Part shown: positions 24,111 through 36,504 of the stretch, in pieces
Layout of the letters: each line of letters begins with the position of its first letter
Numbering within the stretch: the first letter of the stretch is position 1
Origin: Acheta domesticus
Taxonomy: Eukaryota > Arthropoda > Insecta > Orthoptera > Gryllidae
DNA length: 64,000 bases
Assembly: GCA_031308135.1 (NCBI GenBank)
Contig: JAHLJT010008756.1
Coordinates: 103,041,271-103,105,270 of the forward strand
Reading direction: 5' to 3'
The notes under the pieces: generated by a model
What the model was told of the DNA's origin: nothing
The model's database searches: none
Seen by the model: only the letters and a program-made list of their open reading frames with translations
Made by a program: the position numbers and the translations under genes

Positions 24111-27100
24111 GAAATAGTTTATTTTTGGAAAAAAAATGTTCTTCTTTTAAGTCATGAACTGGAATCCGCTGGCGTATATTTCAGGTTGTTATATACCACT
24201 CTGTGATTTTGTTTTGATCTCTATTAACTATCACTCGTGATTGAAGTTCGAAAAGTGATCCGTTCGATTGACGGGGTATCGTCTGTGACTCGGTGGTGAC
24301 CGCGGCCTTTCCAAAAACTCCGGATTTCCCCGGGAGCCTCTGCGGCATTAACCTTTCAATTTCCGTCAGAACCCTAAAGCCGGCTTCCGAAGAACGCAAA
24401 AGCAGGCGTTTTAGGGCGATGGGTTTCGGGGCAGCAGTTTGCGCAGCGGGCTGGGCCTCACGCTGAAAACGGCGCGATTAGAGGTAACTGCTGTTCGCTG
24501 TCGTACTTGTTCAAATAGGCTTAGGGCTTATCTGGCGCGCAGCGCAGCTGCCGCGGCGCGCGAGGGGGCGCGGGGCTCGATGCCGCGTCCGCGTGCGGGG
24601 TGAAGCGGGGGAGCGCCGAGGCGGGCGTTGGCCGCTGCGGCCAAGTTGGATCCGCGTGCTGGCGAGCTGTCGCATCGCTGCGCGTCACCTGTGCAGCGGC
24701 GCGGCGCTTCGGCGTCACCCTTCCTCTCGCGCCGGCGCTAGCGTTCGCGCTCGCGTTCGGCGGCGCCCGCGACAAACGGCTGTTTGGGCGTCCGTGTCAC
24801 AACATGCAAGTCGCCCTGTCGCCAGGCACGGGCGACGGCGCACGGCCGCGAAAAGGCTGGAGGAGAGGGATAGCGGAGGGAGTCGACTGCAGCTGTTGCA
24901 CCGGATGGTGCGTGGTGGGGCAGGGGGGTGCTTGCTGCGGAGGTTGTGGCGGCGATGAAGTTTAATGCAAAGTTTGCGCGGTTGTTGCAAAGGAGGAAGT
25001 TTGGAGCTTCTGATGGATTGTTGGTGTTCGAAAGGTTGATGTTTCGGAGTTCAGTGAAATAGGCAGTATTCGAGGGGCTGTAGATGGGGTTTCTGTGTAC
25101 TCTCAACATTATGTGAAGAGAATGATTCAGCACTATATTTCCTAACCGGTATTTATGCGTCATTTACCTTTTTTTCATTAGAGGAACGCATAGGAATTGT
25201 TTCCATATATCATCTTAACATCAATCACTTTTATTCCGATATTCCCTGCATGTTGAAATGCAGCTTAATAAAATATAGTCTCAGAAAAACTCAGTTTTTT
25301 GTTCGTTTTGCAGAATGTATTTTAGGAGGCGGTTGTTAAACTGCTTCTCTGAGATGGAAACCATGTGGGCTAAATATTTAGTGTACGGAAGGAGGTTACG
25401 CCACCAACGAGCAGTGAATGAACCGAGGTGGCTGAAAATATTCCACGATCCTTGGAACGGAGAGAAGTACAGAGTTGAGTGTGCCAGCAACGTGGTTATC
25501 CTTCGCTGAATTGCCAAAGTGCTTCAGGAGATTTTATAGCCAGTAGGGGAAAAGTTTTACTCGCTTTCTTGAAGTGGTCAATAAACTGTTGCTTTTCTGC
25601 GATCTATTTTTTTCTTATCGACATACTTTTATCGTAGGAAATAATAAAATTAAATAATTTAAGTGATGTGCACTCACAACATTACGAATAAAATATTTTA
25701 CATAATAGAACTTCGTTTTGGTTTTCTCTAACATGTGGAAAAATTACTGCGTGTCAGGGTGAGAGAATGTTCAATAGTTCGACCGTTTACCTCGTATCCA
25801 CTTTTCCCATCGATCGCAGAGAAAGGAATAAGACACTCTTTGAGTTCTCAGGTTCATCGAGTCATCGAAATAGTAGTTCGCCAGAATTAAGTTTCCGTAA
25901 TACAACGCGTTCGACAATATGACCGTACCCCAAGCACCGCTAATTTCTTTGGAAGTGGTAATTACAGCGCTGTTTAGGAGAAAATACAAGAAAGGTGTAA
26001 AGACCCCTCTTTTCATGTGGTTTACTGCAGCTAAACGGGAGGAGATTTTTTCTCACTATTCTCATAACCATTTATTTTTAATAACCTCGAGCTGAAAGGA
26101 AGCACCATTTTAAGAATCCTGTTTTGAAATTCCCTGCCGTTGCGTTTTGTTACTTGGAATTCCGCTCTGCTCTTCCTGTGAATAATTTAGTGCTCTCATT
26201 TGGGCTCTTAAGCTGCTCGAAGCTCTTTTCCTGACTCAGCTCGTATTTTCTGGGTTAGAACCCGAAGTGCGGTGGGAACATAGCCATATTTCGTGAATGC
26301 AAATGCGAATTCCTCAAGACGCACGCTCCCGCCTACGAAGGCAGACACGTAGGCGCTTTCCGCGAGCGCGTGTCCTTGCCCCCCACCGCCCCACCCACCC
26401 ACCTACCCGCTCTCCTCGACTCAGGGCGCTGCGTCTGCGGGCAGGGTCTTCTTGCGACACGCGAATTACGACGACAGGGCGCCTGGGCCTCCCGAAAGTT
26501 GAGTAGGCGTCGGGCGACCTGCCGCCTAGGGCCTCCATAAAGCGCTTGTGCGCGCAACCTGTCTCCTCCGCTCCTCGACGTCCTCGTTCTCACCGAGTGA
26601 GGAACGATGTAAAGGGCGAGCTCCCCGCGGGACGGCGCGCCTTGTTCGCTTGTCCGAGGCGCTTCTCTCTTCCTTCTTGCGGGCTGCCAGTCAACAAGCT
26701 TCCTTGATGGGCGGGTTGTCTTGGCGACTTTCCACGGAGGTCTCCTTTATGTTTAGCGTTGTTAATTCCAGATTGAATTCGCAATTCGAACACCGTCTTT
26801 CTTGCCTTGGTGAGGGGCCGTCCAAATGTGCTTCGAAAAAACTTATCGATGTGGAGGTTTCAGTTTCCCATTGTTATCTCTCGATTTCTTAAAGATTTAT
26901 CAGAATCAATCTTAATGATATATCAGATCTAACAGAAGTCCGCCAATTTATTTTTACAACGGTCAATCACAATCTTTCATTACTTTTTTCAGTCTTATTT
27001 TATGATTTTCAGGAGATAGGTTAGCAAATACTTCTTACCCAATACTGTTGATAACATTAGAATGTTTATAAATAATATCATTAAAATTTCCTTTAGTTTT

Positions 27101-27281
27101 CTGATTAATAAATTTCGTCATATGTCCATCGGTAAACATCCCGAAATGCCGCCTTTAGTTATTTACACTGTATCTGTCGACACTGGACAGTTTTCTCGTG
27201 AAGCCTTTTCCGCAAAGAAACTGTGTCTCCTATAGTGAAGAAATGGGAAATATCGATTCCTGTTATTATTCATGCCTATTG

Positions 27282-27312
<31 letters not shown>

Positions 27313-28049
27313 CAAGAACAGCTTTTTTAACCAGTTCATGTAGATTCTTAATACGTGTGGATTCACATTGTGACGGACTTGCGACAGGTGGAAAAGTTGC
27401 CGTTTGTTTATGTAATTATGAAGTAGAATCAATTATAGTTTTTGTGGCATACGTCAGGAAATGTGCACTTCATGGAAAATTAAATACCTTGAACTTGATA
27501 AGGGGTTATATGCATTCTGGAGTGCGGTTGTCATTCGTTATTATCATAGTTCCTAAACTCTGTGAACATAATTTCCAGACAATATAAAATGAGAATGCTC
27601 ATAAATGTCGATAAAACACTTAATCGCATTCATTCTACAGCAGCTGTTAAGATTTGAATTCAATGGTCATGCTGTGCAGCTCTGTGGGTTTTTATTTAGC
27701 GTTATAAAAGATGCTGTATTTATCGTTCCTATGCGTATTATACTTTACCTTGCTTCGTACACCTTCAGCGGCAATACGTCTAGATAGACTTTCTCTGTTC
27801 AAACGTGGTGAAAAGAACACGCAATGTTCCTTCCCCTGTTTCATGCTAAACATGCAAATCGTTGTGCACACCTTTTGTGCTTTACAGTAATACTATAATC
27901 GATGTCTGTGTTCGTGAAGAAGAGGTTCGTGTTGGAATTTAACAGGCACTGAATGATAGCTACTCAATTTTAGAGCTTTATTTTTTTTTGCCGGTTCTCA
28001 TAAAGGATTGAATTGCGGTTTAGAATGTAACTTACGAAATTTCAGGAAG
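24111..28049. other. Non-coding stretch with GC-rich islands
   Basis: Islands lie at about 24400-24970 and 26200-26760. Elsewhere the DNA is AT-rich. Two small ORFs outside islands (25315-25509 plus; 25771-26016 minus) have unbiased composition but no recognisable domain and no supporting splice or start context. A TTA-rich microsatellite is annotated separately. Confidence 0.5.
27258..27312. repeat. TTA-rich microsatellite
   Basis: Imperfect (TTA)n runs are interrupted by short non-repeat bases. The tract reads as Leu/Ile-rich ORFs on either strand, which explains those ORFs. Confidence 0.9.
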
Positions 28050-28270
28050 CTCAATCTCAGGGCATCAGCTGATTACACTGCATTGTCTCAGACTGGGAGG
28101 TCGTAGGGTTCGGGTCCCCAGAGTGGCAGGACTTTCGATTGTAGCTAGATAGCTATGCCGACTTCAACCGCTGTCTGGAAGAAACTTTTTGCGGCCGACT
28201 ACTCTGATCCGCAATAGTGCTTCCAACCCTAAAAGTGAATGTATGGATTCATCCGTTTTAACACTTTAAA
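28050..28270 (+). repeat. tRNA-derived SINE, copy 1
   Basis: A tRNA-like head (GGGCATCAGCTGATTACACTGCATTG, then GGAGGTCGTAGGGTTCGGGTCC with the B box at about 28107-28117) is followed by a non-tRNA body containing CTGTCTGGAAGAAAC and GACTACTCTGATC. The head and the body motifs recur on the minus strand at 34840-35044, which defines a family. A fragment TTTGCGGCCGACT from this body appears again at about 28460. Confidence 0.65.
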
Positions 28271-29755
28271 TCATTGTAATTATGATAGGAAACAAGTGCC
28301 CAGAGAAGTACAGGCGTGACATACTAAAGCCCCGACTCTTAGACGTTCGTATTCGCACATAATATTATATTTTAATACGTCATAATTTTACATAATAAAC
28401 CCTGACATTTATTTCATATATTCTCGGTAGGAGTAAGTCCTTCCAAAAGTAAAATACTTTGCGGCCGACTTCAATATTACCAAATAAGATCCTCCTAAAG
28501 TAAGATATTAATTCTAATTACAAGTAATTTATACAAATTTAAAATCATTCAATCTGATGAATAATCTTATAAGACTGAAAAGTATTGTTCTAAATCTGAA
28601 AATCTGGATATATTTGCGAATTAGTTCGATGTAGTATGTGTGTATGCAAAATAAGAATAGGACTATGCACATAATGCTACCGGTACGAGCAATTCAGAAA
28701 CGTGAGAGTGTGTTTGTTATTGAGCTTCTGCATGGTTGTCGGCATCTCGCTGGCAAACTGTTCTTTACGTGAGGGTTCCATTGAAGCGACGCGACTCCTG
28801 AGCAGCAGAAAGGGGTCAAGTGTACTGATAAGCGCTTCACCGGGGCAGCTGCTTTCCATCGGGGCCACCTGCACCCCTGCCGTTCGCACGTTGGGGCGGT
28901 CGGCCCCTGCCCTCATCCGAGGGCGTGTTCGGGGAGGGTCACTTTCACCCGCGACCTGACCGCTCGCAGATCGGGCATAACGGCATTTCGGCGTCAATAT
29001 TGATTCGGCAGCCGCAGGTGGCGCCGAGAGGGCGCTCCGAACCCCGCCCCGCCCCGCCCCAGCCCCGCCCCGCCCCGCCCGGCCCTGGTCACGCTGATCC
29101 CGTGTATGCAGTAAGAGCCCCGATGCAATGGAAAGTGCGTTTGGCTGGAGTACTTCTGTGACGTTCTCTGGTTTCTGGCAGAGAATATGGTGGAAGGATG
29201 GAGGCCAAATTACTGATTCTTAATTTTTCATTAAGAGGGGCAGTATTATTTACAACGATAATTTCTGTTCTGGGATATTAATGAATGTCAGAAACTATGC
29301 AGGAATGGGAATATAATTGGAAATTCCAAGCGGAATAACATTTCTTACGCGGTAGAAGTCGAGCCAGAAATCACTGTAGATTACTGAAAAGGCCAATTCC
29401 ATTTCTTGTAGGGGGCGGAGGTTGGTTACGATTTTCACTTCGGCGTTTCTCGTACAACTTAAGAAATTGTTCGGAATCTGGTATGGGAAGAGATGGTGTG
29501 TAATTCAGGAAGACTTATAAAATGGTTAATGCAGTGTCAGACTAGTTCAAGGCAGTGCTAAGCGTTTTATCCTATTTTTACGTTTTAATTATTATATCGC
29601 AATCACTAAAGGAAAAACTATAGTATTGTGTGTTGGTTAAGTATGTTTTTCATAACGAGGGAAATACGAGTGCTTTAGGGTAAGTGATTACGTAACTTCG
29701 TGTCCTCAGCTAACAATATTGAACAACTGCGAAGTAATTATTCATTAGACTAGCG
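28271..29755. other. Non-coding stretch with a GC-box cluster
   Basis: An island spans about 28760-29160. Inside it, 29041-29085 is a run of (CCCCG)n units, which on the minus strand reads as repeated GGGGCGGGG Sp1/KLF-type GC boxes. I see no coding exon. Confidence 0.5.
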
Positions 29756-29850
29756 CAGGGGTGCCCAACTTGCAAAGCCTCAGGAGAGAGAAACGAAACT
29801 TTGAATACGGTTGCGGGCCACATTTGACTTCCCCGTATTGTTTATTTCGG
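29756..29850 (+). mobile_element. hAT-like transposon terminus
   Basis: The sequence CAGGGGTGCCCAACTTGC, followed about 50 bases later by GCGGGCCACATTTGACTT, is the typical arrangement at the ends of hAT (Charlie-like) elements, which begin CAGGGGTG(G/T)CCAAC with a nearby GCGGGCCACA block. A related ACGCAGGGGCACAGG occurs at about 29926 but in direct orientation. The opposite end is therefore not certain, and no transposase is present. Confidence 0.4.
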
Positions 29851-29977
29851 CAGTTTTCCCGACTGCTCTAAAATGGAGGGAGGGGAAAATGAAATCATGT
29901 GTGATATTGGGCCGTGCCATGCATAACGCAGGGGCACAGGGAAGATTTTGAATTTCTGAAAATATCTAAAATCTAAA

Positions 29978-30165
29978 CTTATACTGCGATGTTCTTAACT
30001 TTGCTCCTGACAGGAATCAGCTGTTTCGCTGTCATCCAATGTGGACCTTGTATGTCACCACAGTGACACACTATGTCACTATGGTGACGTTCAAGCTCCC
30101 GATTGGATGAAACCGTCAACAGCTGATTCCTGTCAGGGTCGCAGTTCAGAAAATCGCAGTATAAG
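29978..30165. mobile_element. 188-bp fold-back element (MITE-like)
   Basis: Left arm 29978-30067 and right arm 30075-30165 are inverted copies, about 75% matching by eye, around a loop of 7 bases. Both arms share CTTATACTGCGAT at the outside, CCTGACAGGAATCAGCTGTT in the middle and GTCACYATRGTGAC near the loop. The element is therefore almost entirely stem. I found no obvious target-site duplication. It could be a MITE or the source of a hairpin RNA. Confidence 0.75.
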
Positions 30166-33100
30166 CTATTTTTACAGGAAGGTGTGTTGACAATGGCAGG
30201 GCGCGTGCGTTTAAAGCGCTATGTTCTCGCCCGACAGGGATGCAAGGGACTTTCGAATAACAATCTTTCCGACAATCACTTCCGACTAATAATCTTTCGC
30301 GGAACGCAATAAATGGCTCCGCGGGCTGCCAGTAGGACAAGGACTAGCCAGTTGGACTAGCAGAACTCGGCAGACGTTCCCGTCTCCCTCTCTCCCTCCC
30401 ACCCTTCTGTCTTCTCCCTCCCTCACTTCTCTCACCGTCTGCTTGTCGCTTGTCTCACCGTTCTTGGTCTTCCGTCCATCTCACGGCAACTGAATTCCAG
30501 GCAGATTGGGAATTGCATTTAACTGAAGCGCAATCTTATGCAGCAGCGCGATGTAGTGGAGTAACTACAAAGTGAACAGCATAAAAACCTCCCCCCCCCC
30601 AAATAACTCAACAAACATGTATATGTGCCAACTTTCATGGAGATCGGTCAATCTGTGTCTAAGTTTATCGATCTTGAATAAACTAATATATAAATCAATG
30701 TCAAGAGTACAGGCTTTGGACGTTTTATCATTTACAAACAATTGAGAAATTTCAATTATTCTAGGAAGACGTACGTAGTAAATTAAAGGCGCCGATATGT
30801 TTTATTTGCTCTGTCTACGTGTTTGTCCTTTCTACGCTAGTTTCCCTCCCATATGAAATTTAATGAAAGTTTTAGTTCCTTCTCTTTGTTGAGCATCGTT
30901 CAAGCTTCTTGTGAAGTAACTTTCAATCTTGCGTCTGTCGGTCACAAGCAAGCTGTTGCCGACCCGATGGACGCGTGCGCGGTGCGCGATTTTAATAACG
31001 TCATCCGAGCGCGGGGACACCACTGAATAAAATCAATTCCGGACGAGTCGGGTATTGGCAACACCGCGAAAGCGCTTTATTCAGTCACCCTCCAACGCTA
31101 GAGGGTAAGGCGGCATCGCACTTTCCATCACCCTCCCCTTCCTCCCCAATCACAGAAGCATTTCGCCCTCACCCGCGTTCTCCTGAAGCGGAGAGGCATT
31201 CCTCTCGCCCTCGCCCCATCCCCATCCTCCACCCCTACCCCCACCCCCACCCCCACCCCCATTTCCATCATCGCTGCCGTCCACGCCACGTCCCGCCCCA
31301 TCCTGACACTTGCCTCCCCATGGCATGTCCTTCCCACCTCCATTCACGTTTCCCGACCTTGCCACGTCCCCACTTCGTCTTTTTTCGGGTTCTCTTTGGT
31401 GCCCCCGGGCTCTTGCCTCCCGAGTCGCTTTTGCGAGGGGGAAAGTAATGATGTTCGTAGCCGCGCGGCCATGCGAGGCGGATTCCATCCCGCGACCAGA
31501 AGAACAATTTCGTTTGCGGGGAACTGCCTGCATCCAGGGCCCTCGGTTCGCCTCGCGCTCGCACCCGTGCTCGCTTGAGCCGGCTCGTTACGCGGCGCCG
31601 CAGTCACAGTACTTAAGAGAGTGAGGGGCGGACGCTGCGGTTTGACAGCTCCAAAGCGCGCGGTGTTTTTTGAGGGGTTACCTCTCGGAATGGGAAGACC
31701 ATACGCCCCGAGTTTGTTCTCCGTTCGGGAGGAGGAGGGGTATGAGAGACGTGCTCCCTTCAGTACCTTACATTACTTCTCCCCTTCCCCTCTGGTTCTC
31801 ATTCTATCCCTCTCAGCTCATAGTAAACAACTAAACTGTAAATCCCTGCCCCATGGTGACACTCGGGTGAAGAAAAATCATTTTAAGCTACACTGCTCCC
31901 GCGATCCATGGTGAAAATAACCAAGAAGATGCCGCCTACAATTGTTCCCTTTGTGTGATCTGTTCTAATGAGTATATTGTTCCAGATAGTGTCATGTGGG
32001 CTGTTGTATTGTGTTAACATGATTCAAGTTGACAAATTAGTTGTTAAATATATCAGAATTTAGAAATCTTTCATGCGTCACCATTTCTTTTTATACTTCC
32101 CAACTCTGAAATATTCTTAAATATTTTTAATAGGACTTCCGAAAATGTTTTTCCTTTTTGGTAGAAACTAGAAGCTACCTATTAATAGGAATCAATAGAA
32201 GTCGTTCAGTATTTTAGAGACGCTCCAGAAAATACATTGATATAATTTTTCCATCATTCATCATGTGTAGTTGTGCCATGATTGAAAAATTCCGCCGTCC
32301 TACTATTTCAAACGCACTCGTTACATGTGAATCATATCGCTGCGTACTTTGGCCAACCCAAGGCTTGGTGCATCATTCACCCCAGCCTCTTCAGGAATTA
32401 GCTTGTGGTTGCAAAATTCCAGGCTCCGTTCGTGTCGGATTTCTGCGTCTTCCATTAGTATTGTCGTGAGCCTATCTGCAGGTGTTAGTGTCAAACGGTA
32501 ATTAAATAAATCTTGCTTAATTGGAACATCATTTCTCAAAGATGCACCTCTTTGTTATGATACAGTAGGATTTCACAAAGGAATTTATTTTATTTAAAAA
32601 TATAACTATTAGTGGAAACGATGTATTACAAAAAGTAAGATTAATTTGGTTTTCTGATTACAGATTTTGACTAATTGATAGTTTTGAGAATATGATTTAT
32701 TCTGTTTCACTGACACTTTGGCTTTCAAATTAACAGTTAATAGAAAAGAACATCTTATGTCAGAAAATATAACGCCACTAAGTAATCTGAAGACAATGTT
32801 GCGTCATGCAAATGCCTGGCAAGGTAATTATTGGATTATTGCAAATGTTCAAATGTTACAAAACTCGTGGCCGAGACCCAGCGTTGAAAATTTAGCTCTG
32901 CTTGTCACTGGGGGCATAGAGAACTCAGGCTCGTTATACATCGTATGGCAAGCGTCTCGTGGAATGGTACGCCCGACTGCAGCCGCATGCTTCGCAGAAG
33001 TCTCGGACTTTATCGGGGCACTGCATTACAAGCGCCTCAAAGATGAATGGGCGAGCAGCACGTGTTTCGTGTCCGCCGGAAGGGACGCTAGGAACGGAGG

Positions 33101-34839
33101 CGGTGACGGCGACTGCGGCCGCAGTGGCAACGGTTTACGGGAACGCTGTAGCAGCAGTTCTGGGGGGGAACGTGTTCCGACGCGGACGGGTCGTTGGCCA
33201 GCCGGCATCGGTCGCAGCCTCCACAGCCGGCGTTCGGCTGCCCGGGTATATTTGGAGAGGTGTCAAGCTGAATCAGCGACGAATCCGCTTGTGTGGCAAA
33301 ACGTACGCCTCTAGCCCTACCCCCTCCGCTTTTTCTTCTCGCCCACGTCGACTTTTGTCCCTCCAGTTACAGAATCAACTGATTGCCAAGGTATTGTCAG
33401 GATTATTTTTGTTGTTTTCAGCAAACATTCCGATCAAAACTTCAAAATGGTAAAGCTTTCTCATTAGATAGTATGATGTAAATTTGAATTTGCCTAGAAA
33501 AGTTAATTTCTTTACGTTGAATTTTTGTAGATAGGTATATTACATTTTTTATTTCATTTACCGTCGTTAAAGCTTTCGTCATTTAATCCTTCGATTTCCA
33601 GACCCTAGACTCGCAATTGTTGAACCTACACGTATAGTAGTTATGCTTCCCTTGTATTTCGTCAAAGAATATAGTAGCAGGAAAATGATAAGTTTGTTCG
33701 GACTCCGCGAAGTTCCATTTTGTGCATGAAAATGTAATTTTAAGAAAACTCGGAAATGCTCTCTTGTAAAGATGTACAAGCATTTAGAGGTAAAACTATA
33801 TTGTTATGCAAAAGGCATAAGCCAAGGTTAACAAAAAACCTGAATTTGAAGTCTTCAATATGCCAATTATTGTACGTCAGGCAGTTCTTTGCGAATTATG
33901 TGCTTCCCATGTCGCAATGGAGGAGTTTTCGAGTTATGCACTTGTTTCAACATATGTCGCCCGTGCTGCGGCCTGTGACGTAAGTCGCTTGGCAGCATGC
34001 CTTGGTTTTTCTTTCGAGCGCATGCTGTTTAGTGTCCAGTGTCCCAGGCTTTCAGACCTTGGCATGAGAGTGGCGTCGGGCTGGTGAAGGTGCGGACCCT
34101 CCATTTCTGTGTGTGTGTGTGTGTGATCCTTCACTGGCCTAGGACGCGGAGTCTGTGTCAGATACGTAATTTGTAATGGAATGAATCTTAAATAAGAGTG
34201 AAATTTCTCCCATTAAAGCTCAAACGTTATTAGGAGTCGTGTTCTAACAATTTAGGGACGCACTTTAATTCTAGATCTGTTTGAAATGGAGGTTATTTTT
34301 TCACGTCATTCAAGAACGTTTAAGATTTAGAAGCTTTCTCTCTCGGTAATTTTCACGTTTGCAGTGCCCATTCTGAGAGCACGTGGAGAATGCTCACTGA
34401 GATTATAGACCTCTATTTACAGAAACCCCAGTAGTCCAAACTAGTGAATTCAAGGGAATGTATGTGACTTTAATTTGATGTATAAAAAAAAGTTAACTCG
34501 AAACGTGCTCACTGAGCGTATCTAGGCCGCGTCAACAGTTTTGCTCATTAGCCCCGTTAGTAAAGTGAGCGTTTCACCGGGGAGGTGGCGGTGTTCCTTC
34601 CCCACTGGATGTTGGTAACATCTGTGCGTTAACTCACGGCGACTTCCCCTTCAGGTATCTCACTCCCAACGTGGCACCGCCTCAGCCTAAAGAAGCTGTA
34701 AGGTCCGACAAGTGCGGCAGTGTTGTCTATATAAGTGTGAGTAAAAGGAAGATTGGACCAGAAAGAAGTGGAAAGATGGCGCGCTGTCCTTGGCCTGTTT
34801 GTGAGGGTACTGCTCCTACATTCGTCTGGTATTGATCGT
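30166..34839. other. Non-coding stretch with islands and microsatellites
   Basis: GC-rich islands lie at about 31060-31840 and 33030-33360. A (CCCCCA)n array spans about 31231-31261 and a (GT)n run about 34108-34125. The stretch about 30610-30700 (CCAACTTTCATGGAGATCGGTCAATCTGTGTC read in parts) resembles the conserved tail found in many insect transposon 3' ends, but I cannot assign a family. The 198-codon ORF at 32718-33314 begins at TTG and has no domain I recognise. Confidence 0.45.
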
Positions 34840-35044
34840 TGAAGCCACGTAAAACTCCCGATCAGAGGAGTCTGTAGCTATAATTCTCCTTCAGACAGTG
34901 ACTCAGTTCGAGTTGCCGACACACGCTGAAAATTCGACAGTAACTAATGTCGAAAATACGCCACCGTCGGGAATTGAACCCTAGGACCTCCCGGTCAGTC
35001 TCTGCAGACGGAGCGGCAATGCTCCTACGGAGCTAAAGTCAATC
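34840..35044 (-). repeat. tRNA-derived SINE, copy 2
   Basis: On the minus strand from about 35044 the head reads TTAGCTCCGTAGGAGCATTGCC (A box) and then GGAGGTCCTAGGGTTCAATTCC (B box), a good tRNA-like pol III promoter. The body has CACTGTCTGAAGGAG and GACTCCTCTGATCGGG, matching the body of the element at 28050-28270. Two diverged copies in opposite orientation in one window indicate a dispersed SINE family. Confidence 0.7.
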
Positions 35045-36356
35045 GGTCCGAAATCTATTGTTTATGTTTAATAAACGAAAACTTTGTTTTGGTTTATTAA
35101 AATGTATTTTTTGCTCTGGTTATGTTTTATACATGACCATTTACAATAGAAGGATTTTTTCCCCACTGTTAATTCTTATAATGTAGATTACTAATTTCCT
35201 ATAGGCGCAGAAATGGAAAGAAAAAAATGCAGACATATGAGAAGGGACTATGGTTTTGGTAAAATTTCTTTGACATATTTTATATATATTTGTTTCACCC
35301 CGACAAGAACTTGATGAGCGTGATGGGGTTAAATTTCTTTTAGAACACCAGTTTCAAATGGCAGTAGTACCTTGTCGGGTTTTCGTTGTATTTACTTTCT
35401 AAATTTCTGCCTTTGAGGCATAAACAGTGTAAATATTCGTTCATAGTTCCAAAATTCTAATGACTTGTACAGATCATAGTTTTGAAGCACATTTTTGTAG
35501 GATACTACATGTTCAATCAGCACCTTCTTCGTATCCTGATGCGTAATTCACGGCTACATTTTCCACGCGTTCTTCTCGTTGCCTTTCATAATGCTTCCCC
35601 AGTATTTCCAACACATGGAAGAACTGGGCACATTATTTTAGTGATCATCCTCTAAAAGTCACAAATCGTGCGAGTCGGACGGAAGCTGCAAATAATTGTA
35701 GTTTGCTGCTTTCGTCCAACTCTCATGCGATGTGCAAATACATCGAGTTTGGAAAGAAAACACCCGCTTGTCAACCCTCTTCTTCTAGTGCATAAAATGG
35801 CTACAGTTTGTGAAGGTATCGCTCAACACTAAAGCAAAATAAATTTTTGGATGAAAGCAGTGAAATCTACAGATGATTTTTGCAAAATCATCTTATTAAT
35901 TGAAAAATCGTCGGAAGAAACACCTACTGAACCATGGCCTCTTCTACTAGTAAAGGAGACCATGATCATCGCGAACGTCCATATATTTGGTTACTCTGTG
36001 GGGAAAAAAAACCATAGAAAATATTGGAACAAACTATGGTTTGTATGAGTATGTACCGTTACTTGTTGTAGGCGTTTTATTCTTACCAAAATGAGAATAT
36101 ATCCAACTGATGGACCTTTCATGCTCATACTCCCGAGTATAAACACATAAGTTTATTGAAACTACAAATTGTCACGTCAGCAATGCTTCACGGAATAGGT
36201 CGCCGTCGTTAATTATGTGCAATGCAAGCACAACCTTCTCGACGTTACATTGAGAGAAATGGAGTATAATGTACTAAATATTTCTAGTAAGCGATCATGT
36301 AGTAAATCCAATTATTCGTGTTGTAAGATACATTAAACAAGGTTTAGTTTCGTGTA
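35045..36356. other. AT-rich non-coding stretch
   Basis: I see no coding exon, island or repeat that I can identify. A short ORF at 35851-36048 has no recognisable motif. Confidence 0.5.
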
Positions 36357-36504
36357 GGGGCCGTCCATAAGTTACGTAATTACGCAAATTTCTAGTATTT
36401 TCAGTGCCCTCTCCCCCTTGTAACGCACTTCCCTATCTCTACGTAACGCTGCCTCAGACCCCTCCCCTCCCCCTTGCGTTACGTAATTTATGGATGATCC
36501 CCCC
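36357..36504. mobile_element. CCGTCCATAA MITE, copy 1
   Basis: The element starts GGGGCCGTCCATAAGTTACGTAA and ends with the inverted GTTACGTAATTTATGGATGATCCCC, giving imperfect terminal inverted repeats of about 23-25 bases. The interior carries a pyrimidine-rich segment (CCCTCTCCCCCTTGTAACGCACTTCCC). A second copy at 44875-45024 has the same ends and interior, which makes this a non-autonomous DNA transposon family. No transposase is present. Confidence 0.8.

Noticed and set aside
30600..30700. Specific transposon family for the tail-like sequence
   Set aside because: It resembles conserved tails seen in several insect element types, but I cannot tell which one, so no family was assigned.
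32718..33314. 198-codon plus-strand ORF
   Set aside because: It begins at TTG, is partly island sequence, overlaps another ORF of 164 codons, and has no family I recognise.
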